Shown: piece after piece, positions 18,329 through 28,700 of the stretch
Numbering within the stretch: position 1 is the first letter of the stretch
How the letters are laid out: every line of letters starts with the position of its first letter
NCBI GenBank assembly: GCA_024278345.1
Contig: JAJRTK010000137.1
Location: forward strand, 1-33,829
Length of the DNA: 33,829 nucleotides
Reading direction: 5' to 3'
Source of the DNA: a bacterium
GTDB lineage: Bacteria > CSSED10-310 > JAJRTK01
Translations under genes and position numbers: made by a program
The notes under the pieces: model-generated
The model's input: only the letters and a program-made list of their open reading frames with translations
Told to the model about the DNA's origin: nothing
The model's database searches: none

Positions 18329-20785
18329 GTGAAGCCCATGTTCGAACGATTTTTGGAGTTCGTCTGCCGTAGCTCGCACCGCCGGCCTTTGGCTTGGCTT
18401 GCTCTCGCCTTTTTCCTTAGCCTTCCAGCCCTTTACGAGGTGACCACCGAGCTGCGCGTCAACACCGACCTGACGCGGCTTCTTCCCGAAGAGAGCCCCG
18501 CGGTTCGCTGGAGCGATGAACTACGCGACACGGTGGGCGACGGAGGCGTCTTCAGTATTCTTTTCCAAGGCGATGACCCAAAGGTTTTGCGGCGTGCCCT
18601 GGAGCTGACGGCGCCGGAGGTGGAGCTTCTGCCCGAAGTCCAGACCGTACAATACCGCTATCCAGTGAAATTCCTGGAGAAATACGCCTACCTGTTGGCT
18701 CCATCGGAGCTGCTTCAAGAGATGTTCGATCTCCTGGTCCAGTGGCGTTCCGCGGCAAGCCCTTTTGCCCTCGACCTTTCCAAGGATGCCAAGGAGGCGC
18801 TTCCATCGGAAGAGCAAAAGCGGTTGGAAGAGACGCTCTACCTGGCGACGAACCTGCCGGACATTCACCAGAGCCGTGATGGTCGCATCGTGGGGATGCT
18901 CGTCTATCCCAAGGATGCCGTGACGAACCTTGGAAAGGTGCGGGATCTTTACGAAAAGCTGGAGGTGATTGCTTCAAAGGCCGGGGAAGAGCTGGGGGTT
19001 TGGCACGGGGTCAGTGGCACGATGCGAAACAAGCTGACGATCTTCAAATTGGTGATGCGGGATCTGGGTCGTAGCGGGATTGTGGCGATTCCAGCGATCC
19101 TTTTGGCGCTGGTCATCACCTTTTGGTCGGTGCGGATTCTACCGGTGTTGCTTTGGCCTCTTGGCGTGGGTCTTCTTTGGGCTTTTGCCTTGGTTCCGTC
19201 CCTTGTGGGGGATCTCAATAGCATTACGGCCTTCCTGCTCATGATCCTTTTCGGGATGGGGGTCGATCACTCGATCCACCTTGTCAAGCGCTTCCAGGGC
19301 GAGCTCATGGTCCTCGATCCCGAATCCGCCCTCCTGGAAACCTACCGGTCCACGGGGCGCTCGGTGGCCACGTCGGGCTTGACGTCGGCACTGGCTTTGA
19401 CAATCCTGTCGCTGACGGGATTTCGGGGGTTTTCGGACTTCGGGATCATCAGTGGCTCCGCAATGCTGGTGGTGCTCGTCGCCATGTTCCTGGTCATGCC
19501 ATCCGCCCTGGCACTTGGAGTAAGGTGGGGTCTGGTCCTTCCCAGAAGCCCTGTCATGCACAAATGGTCGGTCGTTCCCAATCAGTGGTGGACGCTTGCT
19601 CTGGCTGCCGTTGTGGTGGCGGCGTTCCTGGCAAGCCCCTGGGGGCTGCGGTTCGACTATGATTTCCAGGAGCTGCAAACGGAGACAGCGGAAGCCGCTC
19701 AGGTCAAAACGCTCCACAGGCAAGTCTATTCCGCCTCGCTCACGCCGGCGGCAATCTATGTGGCAAAAGATATTGATGCGTTGGATCGAATGCTGGCTGC
19801 CTTGGAAGAGGCCAAGAGCCATGAACCAGGGTCCAAGCTCTTCGGTCGGTTGGCCAGTATCCGGGAACTGAGTCCACGGCCCGCGGAAGTCCAGAAGCGC
19901 AGGGAGATCCTGACCGAATTACAGGATCGTCTCAAGGGCCGTTGGATCCGACGGGTGAAGGACGAACGCAAAAAGGAACTGCTCCAGAAGGTTCGCGACT
20001 TCCAGATCCCGTGGGCCATGCCATCCCTCAAGGATCTTCCTGCCCAGGCCGAGCACGTTCTCAAGGCCCGCGATGGTTCTGGCGAGCTCGTTCTTGGCGT
20101 CTATCCCATCATCGAGCGAAGGAAGGGAAAAAAAGCCATCGCCTTCACCCGGGCTCTTTACGAGCTGGGGCGCCCGGCGGGAATCCGGGGGCCCACCGGC
20201 GAGACGATCATCTTTGCCGAGATCCTGGGCCTCGTGACGCGAGAAGGTCCCTGGATCATGGTTCTTACTCTCCTGGGGGTTTGGCTCCTTGTCCTGGTGG
20301 ATCGCCGTTCCTGGTGGCAGAGCCTCTGGGTTCTCTTCCCCCTGGGCGCCGGCCTGGGATTGACCGTGGGAGCCATGTTCCTTTTTGGCTGGAAGCTCAA
20401 TTTCTTCAACATGGTTGTTCTTCCGGCTCTCATGGGGATGGGGGTCGATCACGGGGTCCACTATCTCCGCCGCTGGCACGAGCTTGGGCGGGATACCGAA
20501 GCGACGCAACGAGAGCTTTTCGAGGCGCTGAGCAGCGCGTCCCTCACGTCGATGATGGGCTATGCCGGATTGTTGTTGGCCCATCACCAAGGGCTTCGAT
20601 CCATCGGTAATCTTGCCGTCATGGGTCTCTTCTTCTGTTGGCTCACGGCTCTGGTTCTCCTTCCCGGCTGCCTGCGCCTCGTGGAACGGCGTGGCCGCCC
20701 AGGAGCCATGAGGGGAATGGCTCCGCCGCGCCTGGCAAGGCCAGAGAAGAGGGGAGCGGCTCCGCTCCATATCAGTGCCGCCTAG
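18329..20785 (+). CDS. MMPL/RND-superfamily transporter
   Basis: 818 aa, two halves each with TM bundle and GMGVDH motif (GMGVDHSIHLVKRF; GMGVDHGVHYLRRW). GTG 18329 or ATG 18338 start. Confidence 0.88.
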   Translation: MKPMFERFLEFVCRSSHRRPLAWLALAFFLSLPALYEVTTELRVNTDLTRLLPEESPAVRWSDELRDTVGDGGVFSILFQGDDPKVLRRALELTAPEVELLPEVQTVQYRYPVKFLEKYAYLLAPSELLQEMFDLLVQWRSAASPFALDLSKDAKEALPSEEQKRLEETLYLATNLPDIHQSRDGRIVGMLVYPKDAVTNLGKVRDLYEKLEVIASKAGEELGVWHGVSGTMRNKLTIFKLVMRDLGRSGIVAIPAILLALVITFWSVRILPVLLWPLGVGLLWAFALVPSLVGDLNSITAFLLMILFGMGVDHSIHLVKRFQGELMVLDPESALLETYRSTGRSVATSGLTSALALTILSLTGFRGFSDFGIISGSAMLVVLVAMFLVMPSALALGVRWGLVLPRSPVMHKWSVVPNQWWTLALAAVVVAAFLASPWGLRFDYDFQELQTETAEAAQVKTLHRQVYSASLTPAAIYVAKDIDALDRMLAALEEAKSHEPGSKLFGRLASIRELSPRPAEVQKRREILTELQDRLKGRWIRRVKDERKKELLQKVRDFQIPWAMPSLKDLPAQAEHVLKARDGSGELVLGVYPIIERRKGKKAIAFTRALYELGRPAGIRGPTGETIIFAEILGLVTREGPWIMVLTLLGVWLLVLVDRRSWWQSLWVLFPLGAGLGLTVGAMFLFGWKLNFFNMVVLPALMGMGVDHGVHYLRRWHELGRDTEATQRELFEALSSASLTSMMGYAGLLLAHHQGLRSIGNLAVMGLFFCWLTALVLLPGCLRLVERRGRPGAMRGMAPPRLARPEKRGAAPLHISAA

Positions 20786-21065
20786 GTTGGCTGGGCTGCA
20801 CTGCCGCAACGGGCGGTTTCCAACACAGACAGTTTGCTCCATGTTGGCCATGGCCGTTGTTCTCCTCGAATCCCCTCGCGTGATCCACGACGGTGCGGGG
20901 GAAGCCGCCGACCTCTCCTTTGGCGGTTCATCGGTGCGGCTCGTGGTTGCTTGAATCATGTGTTGCGGGAATCTCAGGGGCGAGAGAGGCTTTAGGGGGG
21001 AGGCCGGTTCGAGGGGGAATAATAGGGGAGGGGCGGCGGACGGACTGCCGCCGACCCGACCGGAA

Positions 21066-21102
21066 CCCAACCCAAAAGAAGCATCGTCGGTTGGGCTTTT
21101 TT
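21066..21102 (+). terminator. Intrinsic terminator-like hairpin upstream of the HAD gene
   Basis: CCCAACC (21066-21072)/GGTTGGG (21089-21095) followed by CTTTTTT (21096-21102). Confidence 0.5.
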
Positions 21103-21147
21103 CATGGCCTTGAGTTCAATCAGAGAGTGCAAGGAGACGGGATTTCC

Positions 21148-22620
21148 ATGATTTCACACCAGGATTCTCCATTGGGGCAGCAGGATCACGTTGAGGCGAT
21201 TCCCCTTCGGAAGCAGCTTTTTTGCAACCGGACGCTCAATCTTCGGAGCATCGGAGCTATCGGCTATGACATGGATTACACCTTGATCCATTACCGGGTG
21301 GAGGAATGGGAGCGCCGCGCTTTCGAAACCACCAGGTGCAAGCTCATGGACGAAGGTTGGCCCGTTGGGAGCCTTCGTTTCGATCCCCACCTCATCATTC
21401 GTGGGCTGATCATTGACACGGAGCTTGGGAACTTGGTCAAGGCAAACCGTTTTGGCCACGTGAAGAGGGCATTTCACGGCATTCGGCCCTTAGATTTTCC
21501 GGAGCAGCGGGCCATCTATTCGCATCGGCCCGTGGATCTCACCAACCCGCGCTTCGTCTTCCTCAATACGCTGTTTGCTCTTTCCGAAGCCTGCCTTTAC
21601 GCGCAGCTCGTGGAGCTCCTGGAGAAGGGGCAGCTCCCTGGAGTCGTGGGTTATCCCGAACTCTACCGTCGGGTTCGTGCCGGGCTGGACGCCACCCATG
21701 TGGAAGGTCGCCTCAAGGCCGAGATTATCGCTGATCCAGAACCTTTTGTCGAACTGGATCCAGAGACGCCTCTGGCACTTCTAGACCAGAAAATGGCGGG
21801 GAAGAAGCTGCTGCTCATCACCAATTCGGAATGGAGCTACACCCATTCGATGATGAGCTTTGCCTTCGATCCCTTTTTGCCCGCTGGGATGGTGTGGCGG
21901 GATCTGTTTCAGATCGTCATCGTTTCGGCGCGAAAACCTGGATTTTTCACCGGCGGCGCTCCGATTTTTCAGGTGGTCGATGATTCGGGGCTTCTTCGTC
22001 CCGTGGCTGGGGATATCCTCGGAGACGGGATCTATCTAGGAGGAAATGCAGCGCAGGTGGAACGTTACCTGCGTCTTTCGGGGGATCAGATCCTCTATGT
22101 GGGGGATCATCTCTTCGGGGATGTTCACGTGTCAAAAAGGGTGCTCCAGTGGCGGACCGCCCTCATTGCACGGGAGATCGAGGGTGAACTGGAGGCTCTT
22201 GAAACGTTCCACACGCGCCAGAAAAAGATCCACGCTCTCATGGCGGAGAAAGAGAGGCGCGAGCTTCGGATCAACCGGCTCCAGCTTGCCAGGCTCCGGA
22301 AACGGCACGGTTATGGTCCCGCGCGGATCGGGCCCCCCGTAGATCTCGATATGGAATTGGCAAACGCCCGGAAGCAGCTTGTAGACCTCGACGCCGAAAT
22401 CGGGCCCCTTGCCAATGAATCAAGCAGATTGCACAATCCCCATTGGGGACCGCTCATGCGTGCGGGCAACGACAAGAGCTTCTTTGCCAGGCAGGTGGAG
22501 AGGCATGCCAGCATCTACACTTCCAGGGTCTCCAATTTCCTTCACCATACGCCGTTTGTCTATCTTCGTGCGCCCCGAGGCAGCCTGCCCCACGATTCTG
22601 GAGTTGCGGAGCTGGAGTGA
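21148..22620 (+). CDS. HAD-IG family 5'-nucleotidase-type hydrolase
   Basis: IGAIGYDMDYTLIHY (HAD motif I), KKLLLITNSEWSY, QILYVGDHLFGDVHVSKR. ATG 21148 with AAGGAG upstream. Confidence 0.85.
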   Translation: MISHQDSPLGQQDHVEAIPLRKQLFCNRTLNLRSIGAIGYDMDYTLIHYRVEEWERRAFETTRCKLMDEGWPVGSLRFDPHLIIRGLIIDTELGNLVKANRFGHVKRAFHGIRPLDFPEQRAIYSHRPVDLTNPRFVFLNTLFALSEACLYAQLVELLEKGQLPGVVGYPELYRRVRAGLDATHVEGRLKAEIIADPEPFVELDPETPLALLDQKMAGKKLLLITNSEWSYTHSMMSFAFDPFLPAGMVWRDLFQIVIVSARKPGFFTGGAPIFQVVDDSGLLRPVAGDILGDGIYLGGNAAQVERYLRLSGDQILYVGDHLFGDVHVSKRVLQWRTALIAREIEGELEALETFHTRQKKIHALMAEKERRELRINRLQLARLRKRHGYGPARIGPPVDLDMELANARKQLVDLDAEIGPLANESSRLHNPHWGPLMRAGNDKSFFARQVERHASIYTSRVSNFLHHTPFVYLRAPRGSLPHDSGVAELE

Positions 22621-22642
22621 TGGCATGCCCGTGGATTGCGCT

Positions 22643-23038
22643 TCAGCGATTGTGGGGGTTTCTTTCCCGGAGCTCTTTCACGGCGTCGTGTTCCTCGCCA
22701 AATGGCGAATCTCTGGCGATTGCCTCTTTTCTGTCTTCCACCAGTCTTTCCATATCTTCGGCAGTCATGAAACGGGGAAGGGGCGTCACTTTCGCTTCCT
22801 TCGGATCGTTCGAGTCCAAAGCTTCGCCTGAATCGGCCAAGTCTTCGTTTTCGTCGTCTTCCTTGTTTTCGACGAGCTCGTCAGATTCATCCTGGTAGCT
22901 GGTTTCGGCGGTGCCCTTCCGGTTGCCGCCATGCTGGGCCGGCACCTTCGATTCTTCGGGAGGGGCGGGGGATCCGCATCCAAGAAGAGAGAGCAGGGCA
23001 AGAAGGAGGAAGGCTCGGAAGGAAAATAGGGTTTTCAT
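22643..23038 (-). CDS. Small acidic lipoprotein
   Basis: 131 aa; signal MKTLFSFRAFLLLALLSLLGCGSP with lipobox, then acidic low-complexity ESDELVENKEDDENEDLADSGEALDSND. Confidence 0.65.
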   Translation of the reverse strand: MKTLFSFRAFLLLALLSLLGCGSPAPPEESKVPAQHGGNRKGTAETSYQDESDELVENKEDDENEDLADSGEALDSNDPKEAKVTPLPRFMTAEDMERLVEDRKEAIARDSPFGEEHDAVKELRERNPHNR

Positions 23039-23220
23039 CGGTGAGTTCCCCGAGGTTTGAACTGCTCGCCGCGACCGGTTGGCCGGGGTCTAAAGGGCAG
23101 CAGCCCAAAAAGCCGCTGCCCGTTTGGCAAGTGTGCCACGATCCAGGTGAAATGGACAGCCCTAACAATTGTCAGCTATTCTCGATGATCAAGGAGTGAC
23201 TCTAAACCGGAGGATGTCCC

Positions 23221-23994
23221 ATGACTCGAGCCGTCCTGGAGAAGACCACGCCAGTTTTGCCCGAAGCCCAACCGCTTCAGGAGGTTCCTGGGGAAGAGAT
23301 CCAGTGCCCCCCCACGGAAGAAGAATTGCCCTACAGCGATGGAGTGCCCATGGAGAGCGAACGCCACTTCTTGCAGATGAGTTTGTTGCTCGAAAGCCTC
23401 AAGCTTGCTTGGAAAGATCGCGACGACTTCTATGTCGGTGGCGACATGTTCGTCTACTTCAGTATGGCCCAGGTGAAGGGCAAGGAGTTCCGTGGGCCAG
23501 ATGTTTTTGTTGTCCTGGATGTCCCCAAGCGGGAGCGAAAGAGCTGGGTGGTTTGGCAGGAAGAGAAGGGGCCGGACGTCATCATTGAGCTTCTTTCCGC
23601 AAGTACGGCGGCGGTGGACAAGGGAACGAAGAAGCGAGTGTACGAAACTCAGCTTCGGGTTCCAGAATACTTTTGGTACGATCCATTCACGCGGGAACTT
23701 GCAGGGTTTCGTCTTGGCGGGGGCCGTTATCGGCCGCTGAAAGGCGACGGGCGGACGGGTTTCGAGAGCCGGCGGCTCGGCTTGCGGCTGGTGGTGCGGG
23801 AAGACGTCTACCAGGGACTTCGCGTGCCCTGGCTCCGGTGGGCTACCCCTGAAGGGAAGGTTCTACCAACGGCGGAAGAGGTCGCCCGCCAAGCCGAAGC
23901 TCGGGCCGACAGATTGGCTCGCAAGCTCCGGGAGCTGGGAGTCGATCCCGATGCCCTTGACCATGAGGCCCAGGCCCGGAAGGGTTCCCTCTGA
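23221..23994 (+). CDS. Uma2 family (DUF820) endonuclease-fold protein
   Basis: 257 aa; FRGPDVFVVLDVP, GPDVIIELLSASTAAVDKGTKKRVYETQLRVPEYFWYDP, C-terminal basic coiled region. Confidence 0.85.
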   Translation: MTRAVLEKTTPVLPEAQPLQEVPGEEIQCPPTEEELPYSDGVPMESERHFLQMSLLLESLKLAWKDRDDFYVGGDMFVYFSMAQVKGKEFRGPDVFVVLDVPKRERKSWVVWQEEKGPDVIIELLSASTAAVDKGTKKRVYETQLRVPEYFWYDPFTRELAGFRLGGGRYRPLKGDGRTGFESRRLGLRLVVREDVYQGLRVPWLRWATPEGKVLPTAEEVARQAEARADRLARKLRELGVDPDALDHEAQARKGSL

Positions 23995-24344
23995 AGCTTC
24001 ATTTACCGTGAAATCGCCGTAAACAGATTTTTGTCTTTCATCTTTAGAGGGCTGGCCAGCGCCTCCATGAGCGTTGGGGCGTCTGTCTTCCCTTCCTTGC
24101 AGCCGCTGGTGGTGCCGCCTTTCTTACCTAAATTTGCCGTTTCACAGGAGTCTTGACCTTTCAAGAATTTTGGAACCGGAAGTGGGGGACCCGTTGTTCT
24201 GATTTTAGGTTATTGATTCTCCACATTTCGGTTGCCCTCCATCGAAAGGGTGGTCCGCTCACTGACAGACCGCAGCCACTCGGGTCGTGGGTCTCCTGCA
24301 ACCGCCATTCGAACCCCACGGTCCCTTTTCGTTGGGAAGCTGAT

Positions 24345-25781
24345 ATGAGTGCCATGAACCAAGGATCCAGCCCAACCGAATCCGAAGACTCTGTTGCGAA
24401 AGAAGTTTCGGCTGGACTTCCGGCGAAACAAGAGCCTAAAGCCCGAGACCCCGGTTCCGGTGGGCCTGGCCCTGGAGACCATCGGGCGTCCGGGCCTCCA
24501 GCGGAGCCTGGGCCTGGAGCCCGCGCCCCCGGATTCGTGGAGCCTGGATCTGGAGACCATCGGGCGTCCGGGGCCCGCCACAGCTTGGGTGAGCCTGCTT
24601 CCGCGGGCTCCGACGGTTCCCCGCGGGCTGGACTGATGGGCCGGCCTTGGCTGCGTGAATTGGTGGGGCTGGTGGTGGTCGTAGCCGTTCTGGGAGTCGC
24701 CATTGTGGGTTTTGGCAGGGCCATCCAGGGTCGAGCCGAGGCCATCGGGGCGGAGACGAAGGCGGCGCGGGGCAGCGTGGCCCTACCGGTGACCAATGTC
24801 GTGGTGATGGTCGTGGAGCCCACGGAGGTGAGGGATGTGATCCGTCTTCCGGGCCTTGTCCAGGCAAACCGCGAAGTGACGGTTTCGGCCTTCACATCCG
24901 CTCCCGTGGTGGCAAGAAAGGGTCTTCCCATCAAAGAGGGGACGGAAGTTCGGATGGGAACACCGTTGCTCCAGCTCGATGAGCGGGATTGCGGTTTGCC
25001 CTTCGCTCGGGCGAAGGAGGAGCTGGAACTGGCCCAGCAGAACCTGGAACGAAGCCGCTCTTTGGTGAAGCGAAAGGCGCGTCCCCAGTCCGTCCTGGAT
25101 GCGGACGAGAACGTTTATGAGCGGGCGCTCATCGAGGTCAAGGCGGCCAAACTGGGTTTCGAGCGCTGTACGATCCGGAGCCCCATCGATGGGATTGTCG
25201 ATGCAGTTTATCCGGAGTTGGGAGAACTGTTGAAGCGCGGCGACAAGGTGGCGACCATCGTTGACATTGACACAGTCCGGGTGGAGGTGGGAGTGCCGGA
25301 GAGAGATGTCGCCGAGATTCGGGATCTGAAAACCGCATGGATTACTGTCGCTGCCTTAGGCGAAGGCCGCCGGTTCGAGGGCCGGAGGACTTATCTCAGC
25401 CTGCGGCCTCTTGAGCAGGCCATGGTCTACCGTTTGCGGCTGAAGGTAGACAATCCGCGTCACGAGCTAAAGCCTGGAATGTTCGCCGAAGCGGAGCTTG
25501 TGAAGTCGGTTCGGGAGAACGGCTTTTTGGTTCCTCTGTTTTCCGTGGTGACCCGAGGAGAGGAGCGAGTCGTCTACGTAGTGGGCAAGGGGCCCAAGGG
25601 TGAACCGATAGCCATGCGCCGGTCGGTGGAGGTGGGCATCATCTCCGGTCGGGAGATTGAGATTCGGTCCGGCCTGACTGCGGGAGACCGCTTGATCGTC
25701 ATGGGCCACAGGTCGGTGTCAGATAAGGCCGGGGTTCGGGTCATGCGGACGGTCAAGGACGTGCTGGAGCTGCTCCGATGA
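24345..25781 (+). CDS. RND efflux periplasmic adaptor (membrane fusion protein)
   Basis: In ORF 24153-25781; probable ATG at 24345; TM helix LVGLVVVVAVLGVAIVGFG, adaptor motifs GTPLLQLDERDCGLPFARAKEELELAQQNLERSRSL, CTIRSPIDGIVDAVYPELGELLKRGDKVATIVD. Confidence 0.88.
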   Translation: MSAMNQGSSPTESEDSVAKEVSAGLPAKQEPKARDPGSGGPGPGDHRASGPPAEPGPGARAPGFVEPGSGDHRASGARHSLGEPASAGSDGSPRAGLMGRPWLRELVGLVVVVAVLGVAIVGFGRAIQGRAEAIGAETKAARGSVALPVTNVVVMVVEPTEVRDVIRLPGLVQANREVTVSAFTSAPVVARKGLPIKEGTEVRMGTPLLQLDERDCGLPFARAKEELELAQQNLERSRSLVKRKARPQSVLDADENVYERALIEVKAAKLGFERCTIRSPIDGIVDAVYPELGELLKRGDKVATIVDIDTVRVEVGVPERDVAEIRDLKTAWITVAALGEGRRFEGRRTYLSLRPLEQAMVYRLRLKVDNPRHELKPGMFAEAELVKSVRENGFLVPLFSVVTRGEERVVYVVGKGPKGEPIAMRRSVEVGIISGREIEIRSGLTAGDRLIVMGHRSVSDKAGVRVMRTVKDVLELLR

Positions 25782-28700
25782 ACATCTATGGCCTGGCGGT
25801 TCGCAACCGTACGACGGTGCTTTTCTTGACGCTGCTCATCGTCATCGGTGGGCTCTATTCCTATTTCACGCTCCCCTTGGAGGCGGCGCCGGACATTACG
25901 ATTCCTAACGTTTTCATTACCACGAGTTACCGGGGAGCGTCGCCAGAGGACATTGAAAAGGGGATCACGATTCCCATCGAGGACGAGATCCAAGGGCTTT
26001 CGGGGGTGAAGGAGATCACCAGCGTCTCTTCGGAAGGGCAAAGCTCCATCAACGTCGAGTTTGTCACCGGCACGGACATTGACCAGGTGCTCACGAAGGT
26101 CAAGGACCGGGTCGATCGAGCAAAACAGGATTTGCCCAACGACCTCGAGGACGATCCCTTTGTTCAGGAGCTCAACATCTCCGAAATGCCCATCCTCGTG
26201 CTCATCTTGTCGGGCGATTGCGGGCTTCGGCAGCTCACGGAGTTAGCCGATGACTTGGCTGATGAGCTGGAGACGATTCCAGGCGTATTGGAGGTGGGGG
26301 TTTCCGGGAAGGTCGTCCGAGAGATCCAGATCCAGCTCTGGCCCGACCGGTTGGCGATGTACGGGATCTCATTCCAGGCCCTCCAAAGTGCCGTGGCAGG
26401 CGCCAACAAGAACACGTCAGCTGGATTCTTCCGGACAACGGAAGGCCGGTATCAGCTTCGGATTCCTGGAGAGATCCAGACGGTGGAAGAGCTGGAGGGC
26501 TTGGTGGTGGCCATGAGAAGCGGTTCTCCGGTTTACCTTCGAGACGTCGCTAGAATCGTTGACGGCCTCAAGGATCGCCGGAGCATATCCCGGACAAACG
26601 GCCGTGATTCCATCAATTTGGCCATCAAGAAGCGGGTGGGCGAAAATATAGTTCGGATCGTCGATGCCGTCGATGAAGTCGTCGATAAGCTCAAGCCAGC
26701 TTGGCCACCGGGAACGAAGGTCTACCGGCTCATGGATCAGGCCAAGAACATTCGCTCTATGCTTTCGGATCTGCAAAACAACATTTTGTCCGGTCTCATC
26801 CTGGTGGTGATCGTCGTCAGTCTGGTCATGGGATTTCGCAACGGCATCCTCGTAAGCCTCAGCATTCCCCTCTCCATGCTCCTCTCCTTCATGGTGCTCA
26901 AAGCTTTGGGCATTACGTTGAACATGGTGGTCCTTTTCTCCCTGACTCTTGCGTTGGGGATGCTGGTGGACAACGCGGTGGTGATCATCGAGAACATCTA
27001 CCGTTTCATGCAGCAGGGAGTGCCCGCGGAGGAAGCCGCTATCGCGGCGACGAGCGAGGTAGGGCTGCCCATTATCGGCAGCGCCTTGACCACCATTGGC
27101 GCGTTCGTGCCCCTCCTTGCTTGGACCGGCATCATGGGGGGCTTCATGGTTTTCTTGCCAAAGACGGTGATCATCACCCTGGCGAGCTGCCTCTTTGTGG
27201 CTCTCATCATCAATCCGGCGTCAGCGGCGATCTTCATGAAGGTCCACTATCAAGGCCCGCCCCGGTCGGCAGCGGACATCACCAGCGGCGGCGAGCATCC
27301 CATGCTGTCTGGCGGCGGTTGGCTGATCAGAGGCTATCGCAGAGTTTTGAGATTTGCCCTCCAGTTCCGGCTGGCCGTCGTGGCCACGGCCCTCTTGGTG
27401 ACGCTCCTTCTGGGGATGCTCTGGTTCTGGGCCGTGGGACTCCGCACTCCCCTGGAGTTCTTTCCCGCCGTCGATCCAGACGCGGTCTATGTCAACATCA
27501 CTCCGCCAGTTGGTGCCGACCTCGATTACTCCGACGCCCTCGTGCGCCGCATCGCCATGCACCTGTACGATCCAAGGGTTGGGACTCCCCAAGAAGCAGG
27601 GAATCCCGTCACCTACGGGGAAGCAATCCAACTCAAGTCTCACCGCTATTCGACGTCCGGCAAAACCTACCAAAGCCCCCTCTATCTGCCCGATGTGGAA
27701 TATGCTTACGAGAAGGCCGGTGCTGGCAGTGGGCTCGCCTCTTTCTTCGGTGGCAATTCCGCAACGCAGATCGGCCTCCAGTTCGTGGACTTGGCCGATC
27801 GCGAACGTTCCTCCAGCATGACGATGAACATGGTACAGGAACGCCTACGCGACATCGCCGGAGCCAAAATCCTGGTGGAGGCGCAGAAAGAAGGGCCTCC
27901 TACTGGAGCGCCCATCAGTATCGAGATCCGGGGCCACGATTTTCCAGTTTTGGGCGCCCTCGCCAAGAAGGTGCGGGAGCTTGTGCGGCGCGTTCCCTAC
28001 ACCCGAAACGTTCGCCACGATTTCGAGGAGGGAACTCCCACCATCCGAGTCATCGTCAATCGGAAGCGGGCGGGACTCTTCGGCCTCACCGTGGGCGATG
28101 TGGGATACGTTCTCAAGGCAGCCTTCAACGGGATCAACATCTCCACCTACCGTGAAGGGGAAGACGAACACGATATCGTCGCCCGACTTGTGGACGAAGA
28201 CCGCCGCGCCATCGACACACTCCGCCAATTGATGATCCCGACGCCACAGGGGAGACTCGTCCCCCTCACAACGCTTTGCGATATCCAATACGTCGGGGGC
28301 GTGGGGCGTATTACCCGCGTTGATCGACGACGCGTGGTCACGGTCAAGGCGGACGTCGATACGACAAAAACCACGGGAGTCACCGCCCGACTCATGGCTG
28401 AACAACTTTTGCGAACCACTTTTCAGACCATGGGAGAAGGGGAGCAGAGCGGAGGACTTTTGCCGCCCGGCTACAGCTACCAATTTACCGGCGAGCAGCA
28501 GGAGCAGCAGAAATCACAAGATTTCTTGAGCTGGGCCATGGGAGTGGCACTCCTGATCATTCTGTTCGTTCTTGTGGCGCAGTTCAATTCAGTGCTCTAT
28601 CCGCTCATCATTCTGAGCGCGGTGTTTCTTTCACTTTCAGGGGTATTTTTGGGGCTAGCGGCTTATAGAATGCCGTTTGGCGTCATCATGACCGGCGTGG

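Noticed and set aside
19919-21070. 383-aa minus-strand ORF
   Set aside because: Antisense to the MMPL transporter, low-complexity composition, no domain motifs.
24290-24345. tRNA-like T-loop sequence (ATTCGAACC on +, GGTTCGAAT on -)
   Set aside because: The flanking GTGGG/GGCGG arms do not pair and no anticodon or acceptor stem is present.
26701-28155. 484-aa plus-strand ORF
   Set aside because: Overlaps the RND permease in another frame, His/Arg/Pro/Ser-rich shadow composition.
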